From positions 1 to 64,000 of the forward strand of contig NZ_PCPR01000020.1 in NCBI RefSeq assembly GCF_002979775.1: a DNA stretch of 64,000 nucleotides. The letters are read 5' to 3'. Position 1 is the first letter of the stretch, and each line of letters begins with the position of its first letter. Origin of the DNA: Arthrobacter sp. MYb23. Its GTDB lineage: Bacteria; Actinomycetota; Actinomycetes; Actinomycetales; Micrococcaceae. Positions 44,196-52,088 of the stretch are shown in pieces. The translations under genes were made by a program, and so were the position numbers. The notes below the pieces were generated by a model that saw nothing but the letters and a program-made list of their open reading frames with translations, ran no database searches and was not told where the DNA came from.

Positions 44196-45109
44196 TACAG
44201 GTCCTTCTCGGTGAGGCCCATGGTCTCGGCGAGCTCGAACAACGGGGTGTAGTTGTCCTTGGTGACCTCAAGGAGCGGACCCGGAGGGGTAACGTCCAGG
44301 AACTCGCCAACTTTGGCCACGTCAGCGGGATTCAGGCTGAGGAACGCGTCCTTCACGGCGGCCTTGAACGCGGGGTCGGCGTCGCCCCGGACGGTGATGG
44401 GATCGTTGGGGATGGGGTTGGACGTCCACACCTGCCGGAAGTTATCCGGCGCGAAAGTGCCTGCGGCAATGGCCGTGGCCAGCGTCTGCGAGTTGATCTG
44501 GGCCGCGTCCACTTTGCCGTTTGTCAGGGCGAGCAGCGCTTCGGGATGACCACCGGTGTAGTCCATCTTGATGTCGGCGTCGGCGATTCCGGCTTCACGA
44601 AGGCCGAAGCGGGGCAGGACGTCGCCTGAGGTGGATCCGACGCTGCCCAGGGCGAGCGACTTACCTTTCAGATCCCCGATGGCTTGGATGGGGCTGTCCT
44701 TGGGAACCCAGATCCCCGCCGTGTAGGTGCTGAGTTCCTTCTCCGCGGTGCCAAAAGATACCAGCGGTTCAGCACCCGCTTTGGCGTCAGCGAACACGTA
44801 GCCCAAGGGACCGAACTGGCCCAGGTCCAGCTTGCCGTTGCGCATGGCCAGGACCTCCGCGGCGTAGTCCTCCACCACCTGAACGCTGACCGGGCATTCG
44901 AGCTTCTTGGACAGGGCTGCGGCCAGGACGTCGTAGGCCGGCTTCAATTTGGCCGGGTCCTCGTAGGGCTCGATGCCGAACTTGATCTCGCCATTGGGGC
45001 AGGTAGCACTCGTGGCTTCGGGGGAGGACTGCGCCGATCCGCCGCAGGCAGTGAGCGCCAGAGCGGTGGCGAGGGCAAGCGCGGAACCGGTGAGGAGCGA
45101 GGTTTTCAT
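44195..45109 (-). CDS. phnD: Phosphonate-binding lipoprotein
   Basis: Extracytoplasmic receptor of 304 aa anchored through a lipobox (LTACGG). IKFGIEPYEDPAKLKPAYDVLAAALSKKL and VVEDYAAEVLAMRNGKLDLGQFGPLGYVFA match PhnD/PtxB-type phosphonate/phosphite receptors; GSTSGDVLPRFGL resembles the ligand-binding STSG loop. The stop overlaps phnC as TAATG. AAGGA precedes the ATG by 5-6 nt. Confidence 0.92.
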   Translation of the reverse strand: MKTSLLTGSALALATALALTACGGSAQSSPEATSATCPNGEIKFGIEPYEDPAKLKPAYDVLAAALSKKLECPVSVQVVEDYAAEVLAMRNGKLDLGQFGPLGYVFADAKAGAEPLVSFGTAEKELSTYTAGIWVPKDSPIQAIGDLKGKSLALGSVGSTSGDVLPRFGLREAGIADADIKMDYTGGHPEALLALTNGKVDAAQINSQTLATAIAAGTFAPDNFRQVWTSNPIPNDPITVRGDADPAFKAAVKDAFLSLNPADVAKVGEFLDVTPPGPLLEVTKDNYTPLFELAETMGLTEKDL

Positions 45110-45150
45110 GGGAATCCTTATGCGAAGGGGATGTGGGAGGGGAGAACGGG

Positions 45151-45194
45151 AAACTCAGGACAAGAAAACTCAGTGCAAGAAAACTCAGTACAAG
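45151..45194. repeat. Three tandem 14-15 nt repeats at a gene end
   Basis: AAACTCAGGACAAG, AAAACTCAGTGCAAG and AAAACTCAGTACAAG in a row. The last contains the TGA stop and final Leu-Tyr codons of the FAD oxidoreductase on the minus strand, so the tail of the gene was duplicated downstream. Confidence 0.7.
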
Positions 45195-46399
45195 CGCGAC
45201 ACGTTGCGGTGTGCCAGGCCGAAGGACAGGGTCATGCCCACGCCGGAGGTCACGGACACCACGGTGACACCGGGTTGGACGTCGCGGACCAGGATCGGTG
45301 CCACATCGGAGGAAGCGTAGATGCCTTGCCAGCGCTGGATGATTTCCAGCGGTTCGCCGATCCGGCCTTCGATTTCAGTGGTGAGGGTGGATGTCACGGT
45401 TTCGTCCAGGAAGGGGTCGGCCGTGTGGTGGTAGTGGTGCGAGTCGCCCAGGATGATGGTGCCGTCGGGGCGTTGGGTGAACATGACGTTGGCGCCGATT
45501 TCCAACAGTTCGGGTTGGTTCTCCAACACTTCGGAGTGGAGGGCCGAAGCTGCGGGCATGTCCGTGAAAGCGGGGTATCGCAGCATGGATGTCGCGGTCA
45601 GAACGGCTGGTGCGAAGTCAACACCGGAAGGTTTGGCGGCCAACGACATCTGCAGCGCACACCGCTGAATCCGGTGCTCGGCGGCGAGATCCGGGAAGAG
45701 GTAGTCCACGTCGTGTCCGACGCACACAAAGACCTGCTTCGCGTGAATTTCGCCGCGCGACGTCTGGACGGTCACACCATCCTGGGACTGGCTAAAGTTC
45801 AGCGCCGCCGTGTTCCAGTGAAGTTCGACGCCGGGTTGCTCGCTGAGCCACTCGGCCAACTTTGCCACTGTGGTGCGGGGATCCACCCGGAGGTCGTCCC
45901 GGAGGAAGGCGCCGCCAACCAAGCCGGGCCATCCGCTTTGGTGAGTGCCGTCGTCGTGCGCTTCGTCCGCAGCAGAAACAGCGGCGCCCAAGCGGTCGCG
46001 GGTTTCGTCAGGGGACAGCAGCTCAACCTGCCCGGGTTCACGGACGGCGGAGAGCTCGCGAAGGACGTTCATCTCTGCCTCGGTGCGGGCAAGAACTACA
46101 GCACCGGCTTCGGCAGCCCAAAAACCGGCACGCTCCGCGAACTCGAGCCAGTACTTGCGCGAGGTCTGCGCAAGTTCGTAGAGTTCGCCGGATTGGGCCG
46201 TGATGCAGCAGTGGCCGAAGTTGCGCACTGATGCGCCTGCGGCGTGGTGGTCGCGCTCGATGATGGTGACGGTCAGGCCGTTGGCAACAGCGTGGGCGGC
46301 GTGGGCCAAGCCCACAATTCCGGCGCCGACAATGACGACGTCGGAGGGCTGGCCGGGCCTGCTGGTGGTGGCTTCGGGGGAGGTGCTCGGGTTGTTCAC
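45185..46399 (-). CDS. Phosphonate-cluster FAD-dependent oxidoreductase (TIGR03364 type)
   Basis: DAO-fold flavoenzyme of 404 aa. VVIVGAGIVGLAHAAHAV is the FAD motif, followed by ERDHHAAGASVRNFGHCC, the ASVRNFG sequence typical of the TIGR03364 group found next to phosphonate genes. It probably oxidises 2-aminoethylphosphonate or an N-alkylated form to phosphonoacetaldehyde, which the phosphonatase-like product at 47342 could cleave. First gene of an operon with phnDCE; start GTG 46399. The divergent region holds GntR operators. Confidence 0.88.
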   Translation of the reverse strand: MNNPSTSPEATTSRPGQPSDVVIVGAGIVGLAHAAHAVANGLTVTIIERDHHAAGASVRNFGHCCITAQSGELYELAQTSRKYWLEFAERAGFWAAEAGAVVLARTEAEMNVLRELSAVREPGQVELLSPDETRDRLGAAVSAADEAHDDGTHQSGWPGLVGGAFLRDDLRVDPRTTVAKLAEWLSEQPGVELHWNTAALNFSQSQDGVTVQTSRGEIHAKQVFVCVGHDVDYLFPDLAAEHRIQRCALQMSLAAKPSGVDFAPAVLTATSMLRYPAFTDMPAASALHSEVLENQPELLEIGANVMFTQRPDGTIILGDSHHYHHTADPFLDETVTSTLTTEIEGRIGEPLEIIQRWQGIYASSDVAPILVRDVQPGVTVVSVTSGVGMTLSFGLAHRNVSRLY

Positions 46400-46446
46400 A
46401 CCACTGACATTGGCTGGTCAGCAGTGGAGAATCAAGCTCAAATGCC

Positions 46447-46462
46447 ACTTGTATATACAAGT
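46447..46462. promoter_or_regulatory. Operator 1 of the GntR regulator
   Basis: ACTTGTATATACAAGT is a perfect 16-bp palindrome, of the kind bound by GntR/HutC-UTRA regulators. It lies 48 bp upstream of the oxidoreductase-phn operon start and 101 bp upstream of the GntR start. Confidence 0.65.
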
Positions 46463-46545
46463 TAATCAGAATTTAACGTTTGTTCATTTGAGTTCACGAT
46501 TAGTTCACCTTGAAGCCCTCAAAAGCGGTGATGTCAGCCGAATCA

Positions 46546-46561
46546 ACTTGTATTATCAACT
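46546..46561. promoter_or_regulatory. Operator 2 and leaderless promoter of the GntR gene
   Basis: ACTTGTATTATCAACT matches operator 1 at 12 of 16 positions. It contains TATTAT (46551-46556), which lies 6 nt before the GTG start at 46563, so binding here would block the gene's own -10 box. Confidence 0.6.
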
Positions 46562-46562
46562 G

Positions 46563-47345
46563 GTGAGCACACAGCAGAACGCGCCCCTCCACGTCCGTCT
46601 CAGCGAGGAATTCATGCGCCGGATCACCGACGGCGACTGGCCGCCGGGTTTCCAGCTGCCCAGCGAAGCGGAGCTGTGCCGCGAGTTTGGAACATCCCGC
46701 GGACCGATCCGCCAGGCGCTCGCATTTTTGCGGTCCGAGGGTGCGGTGACCGGAGGCAGGGGGAGGCCACCCATGGTGCGCTCATCCGTTCCGTCGCAGT
46801 CGTTCTCCACGTTCAATTCGTTCACGGAATGGGCCAGCGGGATCGGCAAGAAGCCCGGTCAGAGAACCCTCGAAGTGGCACGGCGCGAAGCCAGCCCGGA
46901 AGCCGCGGAGGCTCTTGGCCTCATGCCCGGAACCACCGTGGTGGAGGTCCTGCGAGTCCGTTACCTGGATGAGGCTCCGGCCATGATCGAGCGCACCACG
47001 TTCACCCTGGACGTGGGCCGGAGACTCTTCGACTTTGATACCGATTCCGGGTCCATCTTCGCGTTCCTCAAGGAACAAGGCGTGGACCTGCACAGTGCCC
47101 GCCACACCATCGACGCCGTCGCGGCCAGTGACGAGGACGCCGAACTGTTGGAGCAACCCGAAGGCATTCCACTCCTGCGCGAACGCCGCATCACCCGTTC
47201 CGCCGATGGGCAGCCCCTCGAATACTCAGAGGATCGCTACCTGCCGGCACTCACCAACTTCACCATCGACAACACCGTGGAACGCCGGGCCGCCTTGGTC
47301 CGCATCCACACCGATCCTCAATCCACACAAGGAGTCACCCCATGA
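46563..47345 (+). CDS. GntR/HutC-family (UTRA) regulator of the phosphonate genes
   Basis: A 260-aa repressor. The N-terminal winged helix (~5-75) has FMRRITDGDWPPGFQLPSEAELCREFGTSRGPIRQALAFLRSEG, the GntR signature; the UTRA effector domain covers ~95-245 (TTVVEVLRVRYLDEAPAMIERTTF). The effector may be a phosphonate. GTG 46563 has a -10 box 6 nt upstream and no ribosome site; frames extending upstream run through the divergent gene. The stop overlaps the next ATG (ATGA). Confidence 0.9.
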   Translation: MSTQQNAPLHVRLSEEFMRRITDGDWPPGFQLPSEAELCREFGTSRGPIRQALAFLRSEGAVTGGRGRPPMVRSSVPSQSFSTFNSFTEWASGIGKKPGQRTLEVARREASPEAAEALGLMPGTTVVEVLRVRYLDEAPAMIERTTFTLDVGRRLFDFDTDSGSIFAFLKEQGVDLHSARHTIDAVAASDEDAELLEQPEGIPLLRERRITRSADGQPLEYSEDRYLPALTNFTIDNTVERRAALVRIHTDPQSTQGVTP

Positions 47346-48013
47346 TCAAGCTTGTTGCCTGCGATATGGCCGGAACCACCATCGACGAACACGGGGACGT
47401 GTACGTTGCCCTTGCCCGCTGCGTTGAAGAAACCGGTGTGAGCACCACGCCGGAGGCTGTGCAGGAATGGATGGGCGCGGACAAAGTCGAGGCCATCACG
47501 GCACTGATCCAGGCCGGCGGCGGCAGTGCCACGCCGGAAGTGGTGGCTGCCGCCTTCATCCGCTTCAAGGAACTGCTCGTGGAGTTCTACGACACCAACC
47601 CCCCGGTGGCGCTCGAAGGCGTGGAAGATGCGTTCCGTGAACTCCGCAATCAGGGCATCAAGGTGGCGCTGACCACCGGCTTCTCACGCGACGTCGCCGA
47701 GCCCCTGCTGGAGCGGCTGGGATGGGGCGTCGGCGACGATCACTTGCTGGACGCCGTCGTATGTTCCGACGAAGTAGCCGCCGGCCGCCCCGCGCCCCAC
47801 ATGATTCACCGGGCCATGGAACTGACCGGCGTGCAGGACGTCCGCGCCGTGATTGCTGCCGGGGATACCGTGAATGACCTCGCCGCAGCCAACAACGCAG
47901 GCGTCACCGCCGTGGGCGTCCTCACCGGCAAGCTGGGCCGCGAAGACCTCGCAGTGCACCCGCACCACCACATCCTGGACGGCGTGAAGGACATTCCGGC
48001 GCTGCTTTCGTAG
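47342..48013 (+). CDS. Phosphonatase-like HAD hydrolase (PhnX-like)
   Basis: A 223-aa HAD enzyme closely related to phosphonoacetaldehyde hydrolase. The nucleophile motif reads DMAGTT (8-13), not the usual DxDxT; Lys48 in MGADK lies where PhnX forms its Schiff base; and Arg149 (GRPAPHM) replaces the usual Lys before the acidic motif GDTVNDLAAA. These are the three hallmarks of the phosphonatase group. It would cleave the C-P bond of phosphonoacetaldehyde to acetaldehyde and phosphate. Translationally coupled to the GntR gene. Confidence 0.9.
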   Translation: MIKLVACDMAGTTIDEHGDVYVALARCVEETGVSTTPEAVQEWMGADKVEAITALIQAGGGSATPEVVAAAFIRFKELLVEFYDTNPPVALEGVEDAFRELRNQGIKVALTTGFSRDVAEPLLERLGWGVGDDHLLDAVVCSDEVAAGRPAPHMIHRAMELTGVQDVRAVIAAGDTVNDLAAANNAGVTAVGVLTGKLGREDLAVHPHHHILDGVKDIPALLS

Positions 48014-48101
48014 CGTCCGGCGATTGGCTGGATGTTCGTTTGCTTGGGCGCTCGGCGCCGTCCGTTTGGTTGGGGACGTCTGGCATGGAAGATTGGGACC
48101 C

Positions 48102-48542
48102 GTGAAATTCCTTCACCCGTCACCCAAGTCCTCCTCCCGCGGCGTCACCATCCTGAGGGTGGTTTTCGGCGCGCTCCTCATGGTCCATGGCTTCCAAAAG
48201 TTCATGGCCGGGCATGCTGCGTTCGCCGCGTCTGTTGCCGCCATGGGCGTGCAGAAGCCGGAGATCGTGGCGTGGCTGGTGATCGCCGGTGAATTGGGCC
48301 TTGGCCTGCTCCTGGTGCTCGGCGCCCTGACCCGGGTTGCCGGCTTCCTGGCGGCGATCATGTTCGCAGGAATCTGGTTCGTGACCGAAGCGGGCAAGCC
48401 CTTGCTCACGGACAAGTCCGGCGTCACCGCCGAACTCCTGATCATTTACGTGGCTATCTCCATCGCGTTCGTGTTCCTCGGACCCGGCGCGCTGTCCGTG
48501 GACCGCAAACTGGCTCGGCAGCCAGCCCGCCAAGGGCGTTAA
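48102..48542 (+). CDS. DoxX family membrane protein
   Basis: A 146-aa protein with four hydrophobic helices in the DoxX/SURF4-like pattern: ILRVVFGALLMVHGFQKFMAG, then GELGLGLLLVLGALTRVAGFLAAIMFAG. Members take part in respiratory or redox membrane complexes; a specific role is unknown. GTG 48102 gives the family-typical N-terminus; the frame extends upstream to 48024 without homology. Confidence 0.85.
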   Translation: MKFLHPSPKSSSRGVTILRVVFGALLMVHGFQKFMAGHAAFAASVAAMGVQKPEIVAWLVIAGELGLGLLLVLGALTRVAGFLAAIMFAGIWFVTEAGKPLLTDKSGVTAELLIIYVAISIAFVFLGPGALSVDRKLARQPARQGR

Positions 48543-48603
48543 TACGAGTGAGTTAACTCACGACGGCGGTGCGCACCCAGGGAGCCAACCCACTGAGCCC
48601 TAC

Positions 48604-49674
48604 TCACCGAGCGTCGTTGGGGTACCGGATACCCAGCTGAGACCGCACACCGTCAAAAAGGCGCATGACGTTGACCGAGTCCTCCAGCGGCATGACCGGG
48701 CTTTCGCTCAGGCCTTGCTGGATGCAACGGGTGACTTCTCGGAGTTCGTAGGTGTAGCCGATGCCCACCACATCAAACTGTTCGCGCCGCGGCTCGTCCC
48801 AACCAATCCTGATGAGCAGCTCGCGGGGGTTGTTTACGGAGCCAACGGTCTGCAGGAACCCGAGCCCGCCGGCCACAGTGGCAGTCCGCGGTCCATGTGC
48901 CATCAACGAGGACGTCAGCTGTGCCTGCGCACCCGTGTCATAGCCGAGGGTCAGTGCGTTCTGGCTGTCCACGCCGTCGTCGTTGAGCGTGCCGATCGCG
49001 GTGACCGACTGCGGGAAGCCCAGCGTTCCCAGTGCCCACAGCAGCGGGTAGACGGTGATGTCCAGGAGCGCTCCGCCGCCATCGTTGAGAGCCCAGATTC
49101 GTGCGGCGGGATCGTAGGGTGCCGGGAATCCGAGGTCGGCACTGACCCACTGGATCTGTCCAAGCTCACCGGAAGCGGCTATCTCGAAGGCCCGCTGCAT
49201 GCTCGGAAGGAAACGGCTCCATACGGCTTCCATGAAGAACACGTTCTGCTCCCGGGCGAGCTTCACCAACTCGGTGGCTTCGCGGGCGTTGATGGTGAGG
49301 GCTTTCTCGCACAAGACGTGCTTCCCTGCCCGCAGAGCTGCTGAAGCAATCTGGAAATGTTGGGCATGCGGCGTAGCCACGTAGACCACGTCCACGGCGG
49401 GATCCTCGAACAGGCGCTGGTAGCCGGGTACGTCGCCGTCGTCCCCGTAGCCCTTGGTGAAGCCAAGCGTGCGGGCGAACGCATCTGCGGCTGCCTGGGT
49501 GCGGGAGCTCACGGCGTATAACTCCGCATCTTCAAGCAATGCCAAGTCCTGAGACACACTGTTGGCGATGTTGCCCGTGGACACCACTCCCCACCGCAGC
49601 GGCCGCCCGGTTGCTGCCCGGGGATCCTGGTTGGTCTGGGTGGAAAGCCACGGCACGGCGATAGGGAGTGTCAT
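48604..49674 (-). CDS. Gfo/Idh/MocA-family oxidoreductase
   Basis: NAD(P)-dependent sugar or inositol-type dehydrogenase, 356 aa. RWGVVSTGNIANSVSQDL is the Rossmann start, YVATPHAQHF and HVLCEKALTINA carry the EK(A/P) motif with the catalytic Lys, and GGALLDITVYPL is the usual C-terminal domain motif. Substrate unknown. ATG 49674 with GAGAGG upstream; the frame continues 186 codons further only because the upstream GC-rich minisatellite has few stops. Confidence 0.9.
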   Translation of the reverse strand: MTLPIAVPWLSTQTNQDPRAATGRPLRWGVVSTGNIANSVSQDLALLEDAELYAVSSRTQAAADAFARTLGFTKGYGDDGDVPGYQRLFEDPAVDVVYVATPHAQHFQIASAALRAGKHVLCEKALTINAREATELVKLAREQNVFFMEAVWSRFLPSMQRAFEIAASGELGQIQWVSADLGFPAPYDPAARIWALNDGGGALLDITVYPLLWALGTLGFPQSVTAIGTLNDDGVDSQNALTLGYDTGAQAQLTSSLMAHGPRTATVAGGLGFLQTVGSVNNPRELLIRIGWDEPRREQFDVVGIGYTYELREVTRCIQQGLSESPVMPLEDSVNVMRLFDGVRSQLGIRYPNDAR

Positions 49675-49734
49675 GCGTTTTATCCTCTCATTTCGGGCAG
49701 GCGTTGGCGGGCGTTGGCGGCGACAGAGGCTTGG

Positions 49735-50455
49735 GCGCACCCTTTTGCGCCGATCGCTCCCGTAATCTCTGGTGCGCCCGGCGGGTACGGGTGCGCCCGC
49801 GGGGAACAGGGGTGCGTACGGCGGGAATGGGTGCGCCCGGGGGAACGTGGGGCGCGCGCAGTGGGAATGGGTGCGCTGGCTTGAGTGGGTCAAGGCCGGG
49901 CCTGGTAAGTGGGGGCGAGTTGCTTGGTGCGCACCCTTTTTGCGCCGATCGCTCCCGTAACCTCTGGTGCGTGCGGCGGGAATGGGTGCGCTCGGGGGAA
50001 CGTGGGGTGCATGGAGTGGGTATGGGGTGCGCTGGCTTGGGTGGGTCAAGGCCGGGCCTGGTAAGTGGGGGCGAGTTTGCCTGGTGTGCACCCTTTTGCG
50101 CCGACCGCTCCCGTAACCTCTGGTGCGCCTGGCGGGTACGGGTGCGCCCTTGGGGAACAAAGTGTGCGCCCGGCGGGTACGGTAGCGCTCGCGGGGAACG
50201 TGTGGTGCGGGCTTGGGCTTGGGCTGGGGCAAAGCCGGCCCTGGTTAGTGGGGGTTAGTTTGCTTGGTGCGCACCCTTTTTCGCCGCGCGCTCCCGTAAC
50301 CTCTGGTGCGCCCGGCGGGTATGGGTGCGCTCGTGGGGAACGTGGGGTGCATGGAGTGGGTATGGGTGCGCCCGGCGGGTACCGGTGCGCCCGCGAGGAG
50401 CAAGGGGTGCGCCCGGCGGGAATGGGTGCGCCCGCGAGAAACGGGCTGGTAGCGT
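49735..50455. repeat. GC-rich higher-order minisatellite
   Basis: Four units start with GCGCACCCTTTT (GTGCACCC in unit 3) at 49735, 49929, 50086 and 50269, spaced 194, 157 and 183 bp. Each continues with CGCTCCCGTAACCTCTGG, followed by a variable number of ~20-bp subunits such as GGTGCGCCCGGCGGGTAC and GGTGCGCCCGCGGGGAAC, then (units 1-3) GGCCGGGCCTGGTAAGTGGG. Open frames on both strands through it are products of composition. The 810-bp stretch between 49674 and 50485 holds nothing else recognisable. Confidence 0.88.
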
Positions 50456-50484
50456 CGGCCGGGAAGAACAGTTATTGGGGGAAC

Positions 50485-50859
50485 GTGGAAACGAAAATAA
50501 AGAAGCCTTCAGCGGGCCCGCAAATTGCGTCAATGGTGCTCGGCGTGGTGGGATCAGTGCTTTCCCTGCCGGTGGCAGCACTGCTCGGATTTGCGTTGGG
50601 GCTTTACCCAAGCCGAATGGAATGCACTACGGGCACGTACGGCTCAGGCTGCTATGAAGGCGATCTTCTCAATGCCACTATCCTTTTCGCCTTGGTTTAC
50701 CTGCCATTCCTTCTGCCGACTGTCGCCATTACCCAATTGCAGCGAAGCAAAGGGCGCAGAACCACGGATTTCATACCCTTGATCGTTCTGTGCGTCGTGC
50801 CAGCGGCAGTGATTGTGCTGTGTGCCGTACTGGCCCTGATATCTCCTGGCTCGCTCTGA
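50485..50859 (+). CDS. Small membrane protein of unknown function
   Basis: A 124-aa protein with three hydrophobic segments (~16-42, ~60-84, ~96-120) and an extracytoplasmic loop with two Cys (MECTTGTYGSGCYEG) that may pair. No family recognised. GTG 50485 is preceded by GGGGG with 3-nt spacing; the frame continues upstream only through the minisatellite. The gene abuts the repeat, whose last unit lies 30 bp upstream and may contain its promoter. Confidence 0.65.
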   Translation: METKIKKPSAGPQIASMVLGVVGSVLSLPVAALLGFALGLYPSRMECTTGTYGSGCYEGDLLNATILFALVYLPFLLPTVAITQLQRSKGRRTTDFIPLIVLCVVPAAVIVLCAVLALISPGSL

Positions 50860-50983
50860 TGACCCGACACAGTAAGCATTCTGTCAAGTCATAGGAATGC
50901 CCGGCGTACCGAAATTCCTCGCCTAGGCTTAGGCAATCATCCCTCGCAGAGGTTCTGTGGGGAGTTACCGAAATGGAGCAGGG

Positions 50984-52084
50984 ATGGGTACTTTTCGGCG
51001 CGTCATTTTGCCGGTTTCCTGGTTGTTGGTTTTCGCGGTTATTGCTGTGGCCTTAGTCAAAATCGCTTTTGTGGATGGCCTGGAATCGGCCGCTGCGGGG
51101 CCCGCACCTTTGGCGCAGGTGGATATCCCGGTGGTCCCGGCAACCGGGGCTACCGTCACTAACACCGTGGAAATCAAGGGCACCGTCCAGAGCGACCCCG
51201 CCGAGACCGTCCGCAGCACCTCGGCCGGAAAAGTAGTTCAGGTTTTTGTGGAGCAAGGCGCAACCGTGTCCAAAGGTGACGCCCTTTTCCAGGTCAAAGC
51301 CGAGCGCGCAGTCACCGCCCAGCAGCCGTCACAGGATGGTCCGCAAACAGCGCCCAAGCCTGTTTACGACTACTTCGACGTCCTCGCTCCGAGCGCCGGA
51401 ACCCTGCAGCAGCTCACCACCCTCATGGACCAGCAGGTCACTGTGGGCGAGGCCGTGGGCAAGATCGATCCCGGAACATACACGGTGGCCGGTTCCGTGA
51501 CGGCCGCCCAACAGTACCGCCTGCTGGGGAAGCCGGGTCCTGCCGAGATTGTTTTGGTGGGTGGTCCTGCACCGTTTCAGTGTGCCGATGTGACGCTCAA
51601 GAACAACGCGTCCGACGACGGCGGCGCGGCCTCGGGCGGGCTGGCCGCCACAGGTGGGGGTGTCGGAAGGGGCATCGGCGCAGCCATGGTCGGTCCCGGA
51701 AACGGAAGCGGAAGCCAGCCGGAGGAAGGCGGCACTCCCACGGGAACGCTGAGCTGCCCGATTCCTTCGGGCCAGCAGGTCTTTGCGGGACTTGGTGCGA
51801 CCATGACCGTCAGCGCCGGCGTTGCTCCTGACGTCGTGACTGTCCCTCTGACGTCAGTGAAGGGCAGTGTGAAGGACGGGATTGTGTGGATCGCGGGCCC
51901 GGGAGGAACGGGTGCCGCTCCTGAGCAGCGCACTGTTCAGCTGGGGCTCAACGATGGTTCCGTGGTGGAAGTGACCTCCGGGTTGGCCGAGGGCGAGCAG
52001 GTACTCGAATTCGTTCCCGGGGCACCGGCCGTTCAGGATCCCATGATGGGTCCGGGCCAGGCCGTCTACGGTCCGATGGGCTAA
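50984..52084 (+). CDS. MacA/HlyD-like membrane-fusion (adaptor) protein
   Basis: A 366-aa protein with one N-terminal membrane anchor (~9-28) and an extracytoplasmic adaptor fold. A biotinyl-lipoyl-like segment is visible: VRSTSAGKVVQVFVEQGATVSKGDALFQVKAE, with its second half at VLAPSAGTLQQL. A Gly-rich insertion lies at ~210-245. It ends with the VQLGLNDGSVVEVTSGLAEGEQVL beta domain. ATG 50984 is preceded by GGAG; GTG 50957 is possible. First gene of a MacAB-like operon; Gram-positive adaptors are thought to help peptide or drug export. Confidence 0.85.
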   Translation: MGTFRRVILPVSWLLVFAVIAVALVKIAFVDGLESAAAGPAPLAQVDIPVVPATGATVTNTVEIKGTVQSDPAETVRSTSAGKVVQVFVEQGATVSKGDALFQVKAERAVTAQQPSQDGPQTAPKPVYDYFDVLAPSAGTLQQLTTLMDQQVTVGEAVGKIDPGTYTVAGSVTAAQQYRLLGKPGPAEIVLVGGPAPFQCADVTLKNNASDDGGAASGGLAATGGGVGRGIGAAMVGPGNGSGSQPEEGGTPTGTLSCPIPSGQQVFAGLGATMTVSAGVAPDVVTVPLTSVKGSVKDGIVWIAGPGGTGAAPEQRTVQLGLNDGSVVEVTSGLAEGEQVLEFVPGAPAVQDPMMGPGQAVYGPMG

Positions 52085-52088
52085 GGGC

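Noticed and set aside
49675-50232. N-terminal extension of the Gfo/Idh/MocA gene with repeated PHLPGPALTH-type units
   Set aside because: It is translation of the minisatellite; the family start and a GAGAGG site are at 49674.
50065-50484. N-terminal extension of the small membrane protein at 50485
   Set aside because: Again a translation of the minisatellite (GYGCARGE-type units); hydrophobic protein proper begins after 50485.
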